Source: Bacteroidota bacterium (GTDB lineage Bacteria > Bacteroidota > Bacteroidia > UBA8524). Taken from it: a stretch of 64,000 bases of DNA. A model generated the notes under the pieces. The model was not told where the DNA came from. It made no database searches and saw only the letters and a list, made by a program, of their open reading frames with translations. The position numbers and the translations under genes are program-made. The stretch is from the NCBI GenBank assembly GCA_008933805.1, contig WBUH01000017.1, positions 1 to 64,000 on the forward strand, in the 5' to 3' direction. This document shows, piece by piece, positions 36,699-45,689 of this stretch (its first letter is position 1; every line of letters starts with the position of its first letter).

Positions 36699-38083
36699 GT
36701 ACCACCCATAATTGCCCCGATTGTTCAGCTCCGTTTACGGTGCATAGCCAGCTTAGTCATTACTATGTGTGTACTAAGTGTAAATCGCTATTGCACAAAA
36801 ACAAGGGTAGTTGGGCAAAAGATGTTGCTGCAAATGGCGTTTACATCGAAAAAATTGCCAGTGCGCTTTGGATAGGGGATAATATAAAGATAAAGGGTGC
36901 AGACTATACTGTAATATCATTGGCGGGCTACAAAGGGAACTACTTTGAATGGGACGAAGACGACGGAAAGTATTTGGGTGCAGATAATTACAGGTTTATT
37001 GAGGTAGGCTTGCAAGATGCTAAGGGCTTTTTTGTTACCATGATTGAAGATGTGGATGGGTTTACCATTTCGCAGCGGGTAATACCGCCACGAAGTTGTA
37101 TTCCTGAAGAAACATCAAAAGGGGATATTGCTTTTTTTGAGCTGAAAGGCAGCGGTAGAAAGCTTGAGCAAGGAAACTACAAACCCACATCGTTTGTGGG
37201 TGAGTTTAGCTACAAACCCGATGTTGAAGAAACGACTTACTATGCGGATATCAGAACTAATGAGCCTAATAGAAAAGGCATAATATCTGTTGAGTGGCAG
37301 TTTAACAATCGTGTACCGCATTCTGTTGAGTTTTTTGAAGATACCCCCCAAGAGTTCGGAGGGTTGGGAGCAGTAATAAAGGACGAGGTAATGCTTGAGC
37401 GGGCAAAGCCCCTTGTTTGGGCAAAGAACTCGGTATTCTTATTTTTTGCTCTCGCGATGGCCTTTTTAGTAATGGCCGCGATAATGAAGGTTTCAAGCGA
37501 GAATTTAATTTTTAAAGAAACGTTTTCATACGGTTTTTACGAAGGTTTTCGGAAAGATTCTGTAGTGACTCAAGAATTTGAGCTTGGGGACGTGGGTGCA
37601 ATGTACGAGTTAAAACTAAAGAATGCACCCGGTTCATCTGCCGACCAAACCTTAGATGTAGTGATTGATGTTGTTGACGCCAATAATAAAATAGTAAATA
37701 GTTTTGACACCGATTTTTTTATTGAAACAGGGTATGATGATGAAGGCGCTTGGACAGAAAGTGAAAAGGAGGCGACCCTGCTGTTAAGGCTTGACCAAGG
37801 GGGAGTATACCGTCTTTTGATAACTTACGCAAATACCTCCATTGCCAATAATAGCATTTCGGGTAATTTAAATGTACAACTAAACAAAACCCATGTGCTA
37901 CGTTACTACATATTTGGGTTTGGAATATGTTTGCTGCTTGGGTTTATTTGTATGCAGTTAGAGGCTTGGTACATGTACAAGTACTTTAAAAAATCAGTAG
38001 GCTTTTTTTCAACCGAACATGCTCAGGTTTTTTGGGGCGTAGTGGGGGTTATTATTATAATTTTACTTTTCAGTTACTTATAA
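36695..38083 (+). CDS. Zinc-ribbon, DUF4178 and transmembrane protein (TTG start)
   Basis: The 462-residue protein starts at a TTG that overlaps the previous stop (TTGA). A zinc ribbon (Cys7, Cys10, Cys26, Cys29) is followed by a DUF4178-like domain (about 45-115: IKIKGADYTVISLAGYKGNYFEW) and a second, similar beta region (about 150-230). A transmembrane helix is near 248-268. Then a beta-sandwich-like extracytoplasmic domain (275-400) lies between it and two C-terminal helices (405-425, 443-462). The protein thus links a cytoplasmic DUF4178 module to the envelope. No alternative ATG precedes the zinc ribbon. Confidence 0.78.
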   Translation: MSTTHNCPDCSAPFTVHSQLSHYYVCTKCKSLLHKNKGSWAKDVAANGVYIEKIASALWIGDNIKIKGADYTVISLAGYKGNYFEWDEDDGKYLGADNYRFIEVGLQDAKGFFVTMIEDVDGFTISQRVIPPRSCIPEETSKGDIAFFELKGSGRKLEQGNYKPTSFVGEFSYKPDVEETTYYADIRTNEPNRKGIISVEWQFNNRVPHSVEFFEDTPQEFGGLGAVIKDEVMLERAKPLVWAKNSVFLFFALAMAFLVMAAIMKVSSENLIFKETFSYGFYEGFRKDSVVTQEFELGDVGAMYELKLKNAPGSSADQTLDVVIDVVDANNKIVNSFDTDFFIETGYDDEGAWTESEKEATLLLRLDQGGVYRLLITYANTSIANNSISGNLNVQLNKTHVLRYYIFGFGICLLLGFICMQLEAWYMYKYFKKSVGFFSTEHAQVFWGVVGVIIIILLFSYL

Positions 38084-38325
38084 TGTTAAAGTATTCAAAA
38101 TACATACTTGCCTTCTTTGGTGTGGTAATATTCTCAACTGTTTTTTGGGCATCAAGCAGGGGTTGGGGCATACCAACAGTTACTAACAAAAGCGTAATAA
38201 AAGAAGCTCAAAACTGTCCGCCTGAGCAACGCGATGCATGGGGTAATTGCCCTACAAGAACAACTCGGTCAAGCATACGGTCACGTTATTTTTCGGGAGA
38301 CGGTAATGGAAGTGGCGGAAAATAA
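38083..38325 (+). CDS. Small membrane protein with Cys pair and basic tail
   Basis: The 80-residue product has one hydrophobic helix (about 8-26), then a segment with C-P-P-E-Q-R-D-A-W-G-N-C-P (Cys pair 11 residues apart) and an Arg/Ser/Gly-rich C-terminus. The ATG at 38083 overlaps the previous stop codon (TAATG), and the last 20 nt overlap the start of the spermidine-synthase-like gene. The overlaps and fixed position show it belongs to the operon. I do not recognise the family. Confidence 0.68.
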   Translation: MLKYSKYILAFFGVVIFSTVFWASSRGWGIPTVTNKSVIKEAQNCPPEQRDAWGNCPTRTTRSSIRSRYFSGDGNGSGGK

Positions 38326-39898
38326 AAACACTATAAGTGATAAGCACGTACCCGTACTGTTGGCATCCATACTGGTAATATCCGCCTGTGCCATCTTGTA
38401 TGAATTGCTGATAAGCACCCTTTCCAGCTACTTTTGGGGCAGCAGCATCCTGCAGTTTTCAATTACCATCGGTGTATTTCTTTCCTCAATGGGTTTGGGG
38501 GCATACCTGTCAAGGTTTATCACTACCCGCTTGTTAGAGCGTTTCATAGTTATAGAAATTTGGCTGGCGTTGCTGGGCGGTTTATCCGCACTCATACTCA
38601 ATGCAGCCTACACTCTCACTCAAAATTATTACCTCATAGCCATTGGTCTTATCATACTTTTAGGTACGCTTATAGGGTTAGAAATCCCGCTACTCACCCG
38701 CATACTTCGCAGTTACAAAAACCTGCGCAATACCATTGCCAATGTGCTCTCGTTCGATTATTTGGGTGCTTTGCTGGCATCGTTGGTATTTCCGTTTTTG
38801 TTACTGCCTTATTTGGGTGTAATGAAAACCTCTTTTGTAGTGGGCTTATTAAACTTAGCCGTTGCAGCGTATTCATTATTTATTTTCAGGCGTGAAGTAC
38901 AAAAATGGGGGCGAAAAATTATGGCAACTGTAGCTGTGTTTATTGCCCTGTTGGGTGGTTTTGCAGCCGCGGTAAACATCACCGGATTTTTTGAAAAATT
39001 TGTGTACCAAGATGAGATTATCTACACTTCACAATCACCTTATCAAAAGATAGTACTTACCCGCTGGAAGGACGATATACGGTTGTTCCTTAACGGTAAC
39101 TTGCAATTTTCATCGGTTGATGAATACCGATACCACGAGCCTTTGGTGCACATACCCATGCTATTGGCAGGAGAAGGGACTAAAAACGTGTTATTGCTGG
39201 GTGCCGGCGATGGGCTGGCCGCCCGCGATTTATTACAACATTACAGCGGATGTAAAATTACTATTGTAGATTTAGACAAGGCTGTAACCGATATATGCGC
39301 AAGCCATCCGCTAATTACAGGCATTAATCAAAATGCACTTAAAAATCCTGCTGTAACCATCGTAAACGATGATGCGTTTAACTTTATTAAGAACAGTAAT
39401 ACAAGGTACGATGTGGTGCTGATTGACTTACCCGACCCGCACGACCCGGGTCTTAGTAAGTTATATTCAAGGGAGTTTTATGAATTGGTACGTCAATCGT
39501 TAGCAGTGGGAGGGGTGGTAGTTACACAAGCCACCTCGCCGTTTTTTGCCACCAAGCCTTTTTGGTGCATACACAACACAATGGGGCAGGTGTTTAAACA
39601 AGTAGTGGCTTATCATACCCAAGTTCCCTCGTTTGGTATGTGGGGTTTTCAAATGGCATATAACCTGCCTCAGCAAATGGAAACTGTTGTACCAAGCGAT
39701 AGTATTGCAAAACACATTGCTCAAAAATTTTCGACAAAAAAATGGAGTAAGCCACTACAGTATTTAAATGCTGCTACCATACCCTCAATGTTTGTTTTTG
39801 AAAACGATGTTGACCGTATTAAAACCGAAGTAAACACATTGGATAACCATGCACTGCTGCACTATTATGAAGATAGCTGGAAACGGTTTAACCCTTAA
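38306..39898 (+). CDS. Membrane-embedded spermidine-synthase-like protein
   Basis: The 530-residue protein has an N-terminal membrane domain with about seven helices (15-230) and a C-terminal aminopropyltransferase (spermidine synthase) fold. In the latter the order YQKIVLTRW near 257, LFLNGNLQFSSVDEYRYHEPLVH near 270-292, LLLGAGDGLAARDLL near 307, VDLD near 329 and LIDLPDPHDPGLSKLYSREFY near 373 is clear. The Asp in DLPDP is the expected catalytic base. Related fusions accept polyamine or unknown substrates. No S-adenosylmethionine decarboxylase gene is in the operon. I chose the ATG at 38306; the open frame extends upstream into the previous gene. Confidence 0.88.
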   Translation: MEVAENKNTISDKHVPVLLASILVISACAILYELLISTLSSYFWGSSILQFSITIGVFLSSMGLGAYLSRFITTRLLERFIVIEIWLALLGGLSALILNAAYTLTQNYYLIAIGLIILLGTLIGLEIPLLTRILRSYKNLRNTIANVLSFDYLGALLASLVFPFLLLPYLGVMKTSFVVGLLNLAVAAYSLFIFRREVQKWGRKIMATVAVFIALLGGFAAAVNITGFFEKFVYQDEIIYTSQSPYQKIVLTRWKDDIRLFLNGNLQFSSVDEYRYHEPLVHIPMLLAGEGTKNVLLLGAGDGLAARDLLQHYSGCKITIVDLDKAVTDICASHPLITGINQNALKNPAVTIVNDDAFNFIKNSNTRYDVVLIDLPDPHDPGLSKLYSREFYELVRQSLAVGGVVVTQATSPFFATKPFWCIHNTMGQVFKQVVAYHTQVPSFGMWGFQMAYNLPQQMETVVPSDSIAKHIAQKFSTKKWSKPLQYLNAATIPSMFVFENDVDRIKTEVNTLDNHALLHYYEDSWKRFNP

Positions 39899-40003
39899 TT
39901 TGTTGGAGTCTTGAAATGTAAAACTACATTAATTTTATACAAAAGCCCTTCGTGTGGCAACGGTTTTCCTATAAATTGCGTTTAGTATAGTAAACAACCT
40001 TTT

Positions 40004-43000
40004 TTGACCCTTAAATCTTATATATTATTTGTTTTTTGTTTATTTACAGTAGTACCGCTACAGTTACATGCACAATGCAGTATTAACGCCCTCTCTAACG
40101 GTTGTTTGGATGATTTAATAAGTTTTAAAGTAAGCTCAGGGCAAACCATCACCGCCACCCAATGGGATTTTGGCGATGGTAATACCTCCACCCAATCGGC
40201 ACCCGGTTACAAATACAATGTGGCAAAAGCATACACAGTAACGGCTATTGTTACACTTCAAAACGGAACCAAGTGCACCGCTACACACAACATCATTATC
40301 CATCCCAAGCCCATCAGTAATTTTTCGGTAAACGGTAACAGTTCATTTTGTTTCTCTAAAAACAATGTCTGTATTACTGATAACTCAACACCGGGGGCTA
40401 CGGGTAATCCTATTGCTCAGCGGGTGTTTTTGTGGGACGACGGGGCAGGAGATAATTCAACAAACCCCTCGGCTCAAAAGGTATTGTGTCACACATATCT
40501 TCAAACAGGCACTTATACCCTTATTATGGAAACTACCGACGATAAGGGATGTATTGCCAAGAGTTCACAAAAAATTACGGTGCAGCCCGATTACGATGCC
40601 GACATGGCGTATGATTTAACCGTAAACCCTTCAGATTGTAAGTTTACCGTGTGTTTTACCAATAAAACCAAGCCAAAGGATACTGCAAACGTAAGCAGTT
40701 ATATGTGGGATTTTGGCGACGGTAATACCAACAACAATATGGTAAATTATGATTCGGTTTGCCATGTGTATCCCAATAGCGGTAATTACACCGCCAAACT
40801 GATAGTAAAACATAAAAGCGGTTGTTCTGATACTGCCTTCACCACCATAAACATCACCAAGCCCAAAATTAACTTTAAGCTCAAAATACCTGATTCGGTA
40901 TGTTTGGGTACCATGGGCCAGTTTTTAAATGATACCACCAATAACGGGGCCTTGTACCGTTGGTTCATTAAAGATTCGGCTACCAATATAGAGCGCCCGA
41001 TGACGGGTTTAAACAACCCCATTGATGTTAGCTTCACAACTCCCGGTAAGTTTTATATTAAACTGAATATACTGGTAGATAACTGCCAGCAAAACGGTTA
41101 TGATTCAGTAGTTGTGCGTTGCCCCAGTGCAGGATTACTTCCCTTAAACAATCGTTTGTGCGATGCAGGTGATACTACTTATTTCTGCAATAGCAGTTGT
41201 TATTATCAATCATACAACTATAAACAGATATGGGATTACGGACATGGTGAGGCGTGCACAACGGATACGAAAAACGGAATAAATACCAACCGTAACTGCC
41301 GTTTTTCAGTGGATAATAACGGTAAGCACTTGTATGGCTTTACGGATACAAGTAAATCGTATGCGTGTTTTACGCCATCATTATATATTGTTGACACAGT
41401 AACGGGGTGTGAAAGTACAGGTTCTAATCTGGTAATGTTGGGTATGCCCCCGTTGGACAGCTTGAAAGTGGTTGAGCAGGTTTCGGAATACTGTACCGAT
41501 ATTGGTGGGATAAACAGCGAACGGGTAGTGAGTTTTTTAATTTCGGGGTTGAGTTGTAACCAAGCCTGGAATATGTATCTCAATTTCGACTCAGCAAGAG
41601 GCAAAGACTTGTTTTCAAAAGTAACGCCTAATCCCCCCCCACAATTCAGGTACACTTACACGGGCAATCCTACTGGTGATGTTACCATTGGTTTTGTGGT
41701 GCAAAACGGAAACCCTACAGTATCAAAATCGTGCTTTGATACGCTGACGATTAAAGGAAAAACTTGTGAAGACACAGTATGGTACCACCATAAATTTAAT
41801 ATGGCGGCAATACCTAACCCCAAGGTAGGATATTATGACGATAGAGGGTGTTCACCTTTTAATTTTACGGTTAGACCCGAAGATACCGTGCAGTATGGGG
41901 TGCATAAAATGAAATGGGAGTGGGGGGATAGTACTGCCGATAGTTTGGTACTAAATCCGGGCGACTCAATAATTCCTGTGAGATACCATACTTACCGTAA
42001 GAATGGCTTGTACACTGTAATACTCACCATGACAAATAGCAAAGGTTGTTCGGAGCTTGAGTATATGTTGATTGGGCTGGGGTATGACAATTTTGTGGAT
42101 TACGACAGTATTGTATGTGCAGGAGACTCTGTGGAACTGAAAGAATACGTTTCTTATTTTGACAATGCCCATCCGTTTTGGAAAGACAGTTCACGGTTGG
42201 CTCAGCCAAATAAAGAAAAACTGTTTTGGGATTTTGACGACGGTAAAGGCTTTGTTACCAAAAAGCCTGAAACAAAAGTGGTGTTTGCCAATGAAGGTAC
42301 TTACCGTGTGCGAATGGCTACTGAAGACAGTACCGCTTGCCGTGATACTTTTACATTTTATATACGGGCTGTAAAAGCCGATGCATACATACGCAGTATG
42401 CGGGATACTTTTTATTGCAACGATAATATCATACGGTTTTACGATTCCTCATTCGGTAGTCCGCAAATACCCGGTGATGTGGTGGTGGGCTGGCATTGGG
42501 AGTTTGGCGATTTTAAAACCCCCAGCTACCTGAAAGACCCTTACCATTTTTACAGTTCGTACGGACAAAAAGTTGTTTCTGTAGCGGTAAAATCTGCGGC
42601 AGGATGTAGGGACACTGCCTATAAAACCATTTATATCGATGGGCCGGTTCCGTATTTTGAGATTATTTCCGATTCGGTGGGTTGCGACCCGTTGAAGATA
42701 GAATTAGACAATACTTCAAAGCGGGTAAAAACTTGGATTTGGAGCATGGGTGACCCTGCCAACACAACTATAAATACTGATAAGGATTCAAACATTAAGT
42801 TTACCTATACCCCGCCCGGCACTTATTACATTAAGCTGTTCGGTGCGGATAGCATTTATAATCCTAATACGGGTAATACTTATTTCTGCTCGGCTACCTA
42901 CCCCGATACTCCTTTGGTGAAAAAGGTGGTGGTGATACCCAATTATCCCGTGGGGATGGATATACCCGATACCATTTGTCAAAACAATCCTGCAATCATA

Positions 43001-43762
43001 AAAAGCGTATCAGCATCGCGGTACGATGATTTCCGTTGGTGGATGGGCAATGGGGATAGCGTATTTACCGATACGGAAACGTTTGTGTACATCTATCCCG
43101 ATGCAGGTAATTTCAGGATTGACTTTAAACCAACGTATGCCCCTAATCAGTGGGAACGTTTGTGTATTGCTGATACGTTTAAAGACATTACGGTAATACC
43201 CATTGAAGCTGATTTTGACATTAATCCCAACTCAAAAGAGCCGGTATTTCATTTCACCAATAAATCAACCAATGCAGTGCGGTACGAGTGGGACTTCGGA
43301 CATCCGGCTTCTGGTAATGATAATAAATCAACGCTTAAAGACCCCTCTCACAATTACAAAACCAGTTTGGGCACGTTTACTGTGTGTTTGCGAGCTTATA
43401 ATAAAGAAGAGTGCGTAGATACCGTATGCAAGCAAGTAAGCAATAATTACCTGCCCAGATTGTTTATTCCCAATGCTTTTTCGCCGCAGGGAAATGATAC
43501 CACCAACTTACGTTTTGATATTGATATTTACTTAGCGGGCTATTATCACCTAAACATCTTTAACCGTTGGGGCGAGAAGGTGTTTGAAGGTTTTGAAGAC
43601 GGTGAAGGAAACTTAGACGGCCTTAACTGGGATGGTAAACACTTTATAACAGGCAGTCTGTGCCCATCAGGGGTGTATTTTGTAGTGTTTGAATACGAGA
43701 TTGTAGGGCTGGAAGGCAAAAACACCTACAAAGGCACGCTAAATCTTTTTAGGGAAGAGTAA
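40004..43762 (+). CDS. Large secreted PKD-repeat protein with CHU_C (T9SS type B) sorting domain
   Basis: The 1252-residue protein begins at a TTG (40004) with a signal peptide (about 1-24, cut after LQLHAQ). There is no upstream ATG and none downstream before the mature part, so the TTG is needed. About ten PKD-like modules follow, shown by WDFGDGN (near 48 and 224), WDDGAGD, WEWGDSTAD, WDFDDG, WEFGDF, WSMGDPAN, WWMGNGD and WDFGHP motifs, each with a later Y-x-V/F strand and often a paired Cys. The C-terminus (1147-1252) has the gliding-motility-associated CHU_C layout: LFIPNAFSPQGNDTTN, then NIFNRWGEKVFEGFEDG and NWDGK, and PSGVYFVVFEYE. It is probably a surface adhesin or carbohydrate-binding protein. 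Confidence 0.88.
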   Translation: MTLKSYILFVFCLFTVVPLQLHAQCSINALSNGCLDDLISFKVSSGQTITATQWDFGDGNTSTQSAPGYKYNVAKAYTVTAIVTLQNGTKCTATHNIIIHPKPISNFSVNGNSSFCFSKNNVCITDNSTPGATGNPIAQRVFLWDDGAGDNSTNPSAQKVLCHTYLQTGTYTLIMETTDDKGCIAKSSQKITVQPDYDADMAYDLTVNPSDCKFTVCFTNKTKPKDTANVSSYMWDFGDGNTNNNMVNYDSVCHVYPNSGNYTAKLIVKHKSGCSDTAFTTINITKPKINFKLKIPDSVCLGTMGQFLNDTTNNGALYRWFIKDSATNIERPMTGLNNPIDVSFTTPGKFYIKLNILVDNCQQNGYDSVVVRCPSAGLLPLNNRLCDAGDTTYFCNSSCYYQSYNYKQIWDYGHGEACTTDTKNGINTNRNCRFSVDNNGKHLYGFTDTSKSYACFTPSLYIVDTVTGCESTGSNLVMLGMPPLDSLKVVEQVSEYCTDIGGINSERVVSFLISGLSCNQAWNMYLNFDSARGKDLFSKVTPNPPPQFRYTYTGNPTGDVTIGFVVQNGNPTVSKSCFDTLTIKGKTCEDTVWYHHKFNMAAIPNPKVGYYDDRGCSPFNFTVRPEDTVQYGVHKMKWEWGDSTADSLVLNPGDSIIPVRYHTYRKNGLYTVILTMTNSKGCSELEYMLIGLGYDNFVDYDSIVCAGDSVELKEYVSYFDNAHPFWKDSSRLAQPNKEKLFWDFDDGKGFVTKKPETKVVFANEGTYRVRMATEDSTACRDTFTFYIRAVKADAYIRSMRDTFYCNDNIIRFYDSSFGSPQIPGDVVVGWHWEFGDFKTPSYLKDPYHFYSSYGQKVVSVAVKSAAGCRDTAYKTIYIDGPVPYFEIISDSVGCDPLKIELDNTSKRVKTWIWSMGDPANTTINTDKDSNIKFTYTPPGTYYIKLFGADSIYNPNTGNTYFCSATYPDTPLVKKVVVIPNYPVGMDIPDTICQNNPAIIKSVSASRYDDFRWWMGNGDSVFTDTETFVYIYPDAGNFRIDFKPTYAPNQWERLCIADTFKDITVIPIEADFDINPNSKEPVFHFTNKSTNAVRYEWDFGHPASGNDNKSTLKDPSHNYKTSLGTFTVCLRAYNKEECVDTVCKQVSNNYLPRLFIPNAFSPQGNDTTNLRFDIDIYLAGYYHLNIFNRWGEKVFEGFEDGEGNLDGLNWDGKHFITGSLCPSGVYFVVFEYEIVGLEGKNTYKGTLNLFREE

Positions 43763-43766
43763 GGAA

Positions 43767-44057
43767 CTATTTGTCCTCTTTAATAATCACAAACACGTCT
43801 TCGTTGTCTTTTTTCATCAAGTACTTTTCACGTGCAAATTTTTCAAGACTATCGGGGTGGGTAAATAGTGCGTTGTACTCGCTGCGGGCAATATCAGCCT
43901 GCTCGCGGTAGTAATCACGCTCTTCAATAGCTTCGTTGTAGGTGCGTTGCAAACGCCAAACATCCCACCAGTTGTTTTTGTCAAAAAAACTCATCCACAC
44001 CACAAAAGTGCCTACTACTACCAAATAGCGGTATTTATAAAGAAACCGTACTATCAC
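43767..44057 (-). CDS. FtsB/DivIC-like septum-formation initiator protein
   Basis: The 96-residue protein has one N-terminal transmembrane helix (about 9-25), then a coiled coil (about 30-65: RLQRTYNEAIEERDYYREQADIARSEYNAL), and the motif HPDSLEKFAREKYLMKKDNEDVFVI. This is the layout of the FtsB/DivIC family, which joins the division complex with FtsL and FtsQ. It starts at a GTG. The next gene upstream is more than 150 nt away, so it is probably transcribed alone. The spacer carries a G-quadruplex motif. Confidence 0.86.
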   Translation of the reverse strand: MIVRFLYKYRYLVVVGTFVVWMSFFDKNNWWDVWRLQRTYNEAIEERDYYREQADIARSEYNALFTHPDSLEKFAREKYLMKKDNEDVFVIIKEDK

Positions 44058-44215
44058 ACCACAAAGTTAGAGTATTAATAATGCTTGGGTAAAAAACTTA
44101 CTGTGGATTTGTGGATTAGTAAAAAATTGGTGCTTGATGATTAGTGGTTGAGGGATTAGGGATTAGGGAGGGTATCAACATTGTAAAAAAAATAAATGTT
44201 GAATGAAAAATACAC

Positions 44216-45382
44216 CTACTCTACCCACAGCAGCAGCCCCTTCAGGTATTCTCCTTCGGGATGGAAGATGTTTACAGGGTGATCGGGCGGTTGGGTAAGG
44301 TGTTTCAAAATGCGCACATTACGACGGGCATCAGCCGCAGCCCCGAACACGATTTTTTGAAACAAGGTTTTATCAATGTTTTGTGAGCACGAGAAAGTAA
44401 AAATCAACCCACCGGGTTTTATTTTCTTCATCGCTACCATGTTCAACTCTTTGTAACCCCTTGTAGCATTAGGCACTGAACGTGCGTTTTTGGCAAACGC
44501 AGGCGGGTCAAGCACCATTATATCATATTCTTCGCGAGTTTGTTTTAAGTAATCAAAACAATCTTGTGCAATGGCTTGGTGGCGGCTTTCGTAACCATTC
44601 AGTAGTACGTTTTCTTCGCACTGTGCAATCGCATCTTTCGAAATATCTACCGAGTGTACCTGTGTAGCTCCACCGGCCAACGCATATACGCTAAAGCCTC
44701 CTGTGTAGCTAAAAGTGTTCAGTATGCTTTTACCCTGCGAAAGCGTTTTTAGTAGTTGGCGGTTATCGCGTTGGTCGATAAAGAAACCTGTTTTTTGTCC
44801 GGTTTCTACATTCACCTTAAACTTTTGTCCGTTTTCAATAACGTCTAAGGGCATTTCAATAGATTCGCCCAACCAGTCTTGCGCCCCAATCCCTTCAAGC
44901 ACTTGCGAGCTGTTTTTGGTTTTCAGGTAAATATGCTTAAACCCTAAACGGCGGAACTCAGCCTCAATAACAGGTATTAGCTTTTCGGTACCCTTTATCA
45001 GTATTTGAGCCACCACTACATTACCATACACATCGGCAATAATACCGGGAAAGAAGTCGCCTTCGGCGTGCAGTAAGCGGTAGCAGTTGGTGTTGCTAAA
45101 ATCAACAATGCTTTGGCGCATTTGGTAAGCCCGTTCAATTTTGGCTTGCCAATACGCCTCGTCAATCTCAACGGGGTTTTGCGTAAATTCAAAAATACGG
45201 CAGCATATCTGGCTGTTAGGGTTAAAAAAACCATAGCCAAGCAAGCTGTTATCGTTGCTGCGTATTTCAATAATTTCTCCGTTTTCGGCAGCAGGAGTAT
45301 GCTGCACAGCCCCTGTAAACAGCCAAGGGTGGCGGTTGATTACCGCACGCTCTTTTTTGGGTTTAAGTACAAGGGCTTTCAT
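44216..45382 (-). CDS. RlmI-like class I SAM-dependent rRNA methyltransferase
   Basis: The 388-residue protein has an N-terminal PUA-type RNA-binding domain (1-75; RAVINRHPWLFTGAV and LGYGFFNPNSQICCRIF), a linker domain, and a Rossmann methyltransferase domain. In the latter, INTFSYTGGFSVYALAGGA (near 220), VDISKDAI, DPPAFAKN (near 294) and FTFSCSQNI (near 330) are typical of the RlmI/RlmK family, which makes m5C or related marks in 23S rRNA. The exact position modified (E. coli RlmI acts at C1962) is assumed by homology. Normal length. Confidence 0.9.
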   Translation of the reverse strand: MKALVLKPKKERAVINRHPWLFTGAVQHTPAAENGEIIEIRSNDNSLLGYGFFNPNSQICCRIFEFTQNPVEIDEAYWQAKIERAYQMRQSIVDFSNTNCYRLLHAEGDFFPGIIADVYGNVVVAQILIKGTEKLIPVIEAEFRRLGFKHIYLKTKNSSQVLEGIGAQDWLGESIEMPLDVIENGQKFKVNVETGQKTGFFIDQRDNRQLLKTLSQGKSILNTFSYTGGFSVYALAGGATQVHSVDISKDAIAQCEENVLLNGYESRHQAIAQDCFDYLKQTREEYDIMVLDPPAFAKNARSVPNATRGYKELNMVAMKKIKPGGLIFTFSCSQNIDKTLFQKIVFGAAADARRNVRILKHLTQPPDHPVNIFHPEGEYLKGLLLWVE

Positions 45383-45385
45383 TAA

Positions 45386-45682
45386 TTATTGGGCCTCCGC
45401 TTTAAAAATTTTCGCATCGGCATAAAACGTTCCGAAAGGAAATATCGAAGCCAATAATGTAATGATAACCTTTCTGGCGTTCCAGCTATAATCAATACTT
45501 ACTTGTATTGCTGCCAATACATACAGAATAAATAAAATACCGTGTGCCATACCAACTACTTCTACTGCTTGCGGCATACCCATTGCATATTTCAGCGGCA
45601 TTGCAACAAACATTAATAGTATTAGCGATATACCTTCGGCAAATCCTATTAATCTCAATCGTCCTAACGAGGTTTTCAGCAT
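45386..45682 (-). CDS. DUF3817 small integral membrane protein
   Basis: The 98-residue protein has three hydrophobic segments. The RLRLIGFAEGISLILLMFVAMPLKYAMG start, the GMAHGILFILYV centre and the ASIFPFGTFYADAKIF end match DUF3817. The family is widespread in Bacteroidota and Actinobacteria, of unknown function. The open frame runs further upstream into the yidC 3' end; the ATG at 45682, 7 nt after the yidC stop, is the correct start. It is probably cotranscribed with yidC. Confidence 0.85.
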   Translation of the reverse strand: MLKTSLGRLRLIGFAEGISLILLMFVAMPLKYAMGMPQAVEVVGMAHGILFILYVLAAIQVSIDYSWNARKVIITLLASIFPFGTFYADAKIFKAEAQ

Positions 45683-45689
45683 TGTACTA

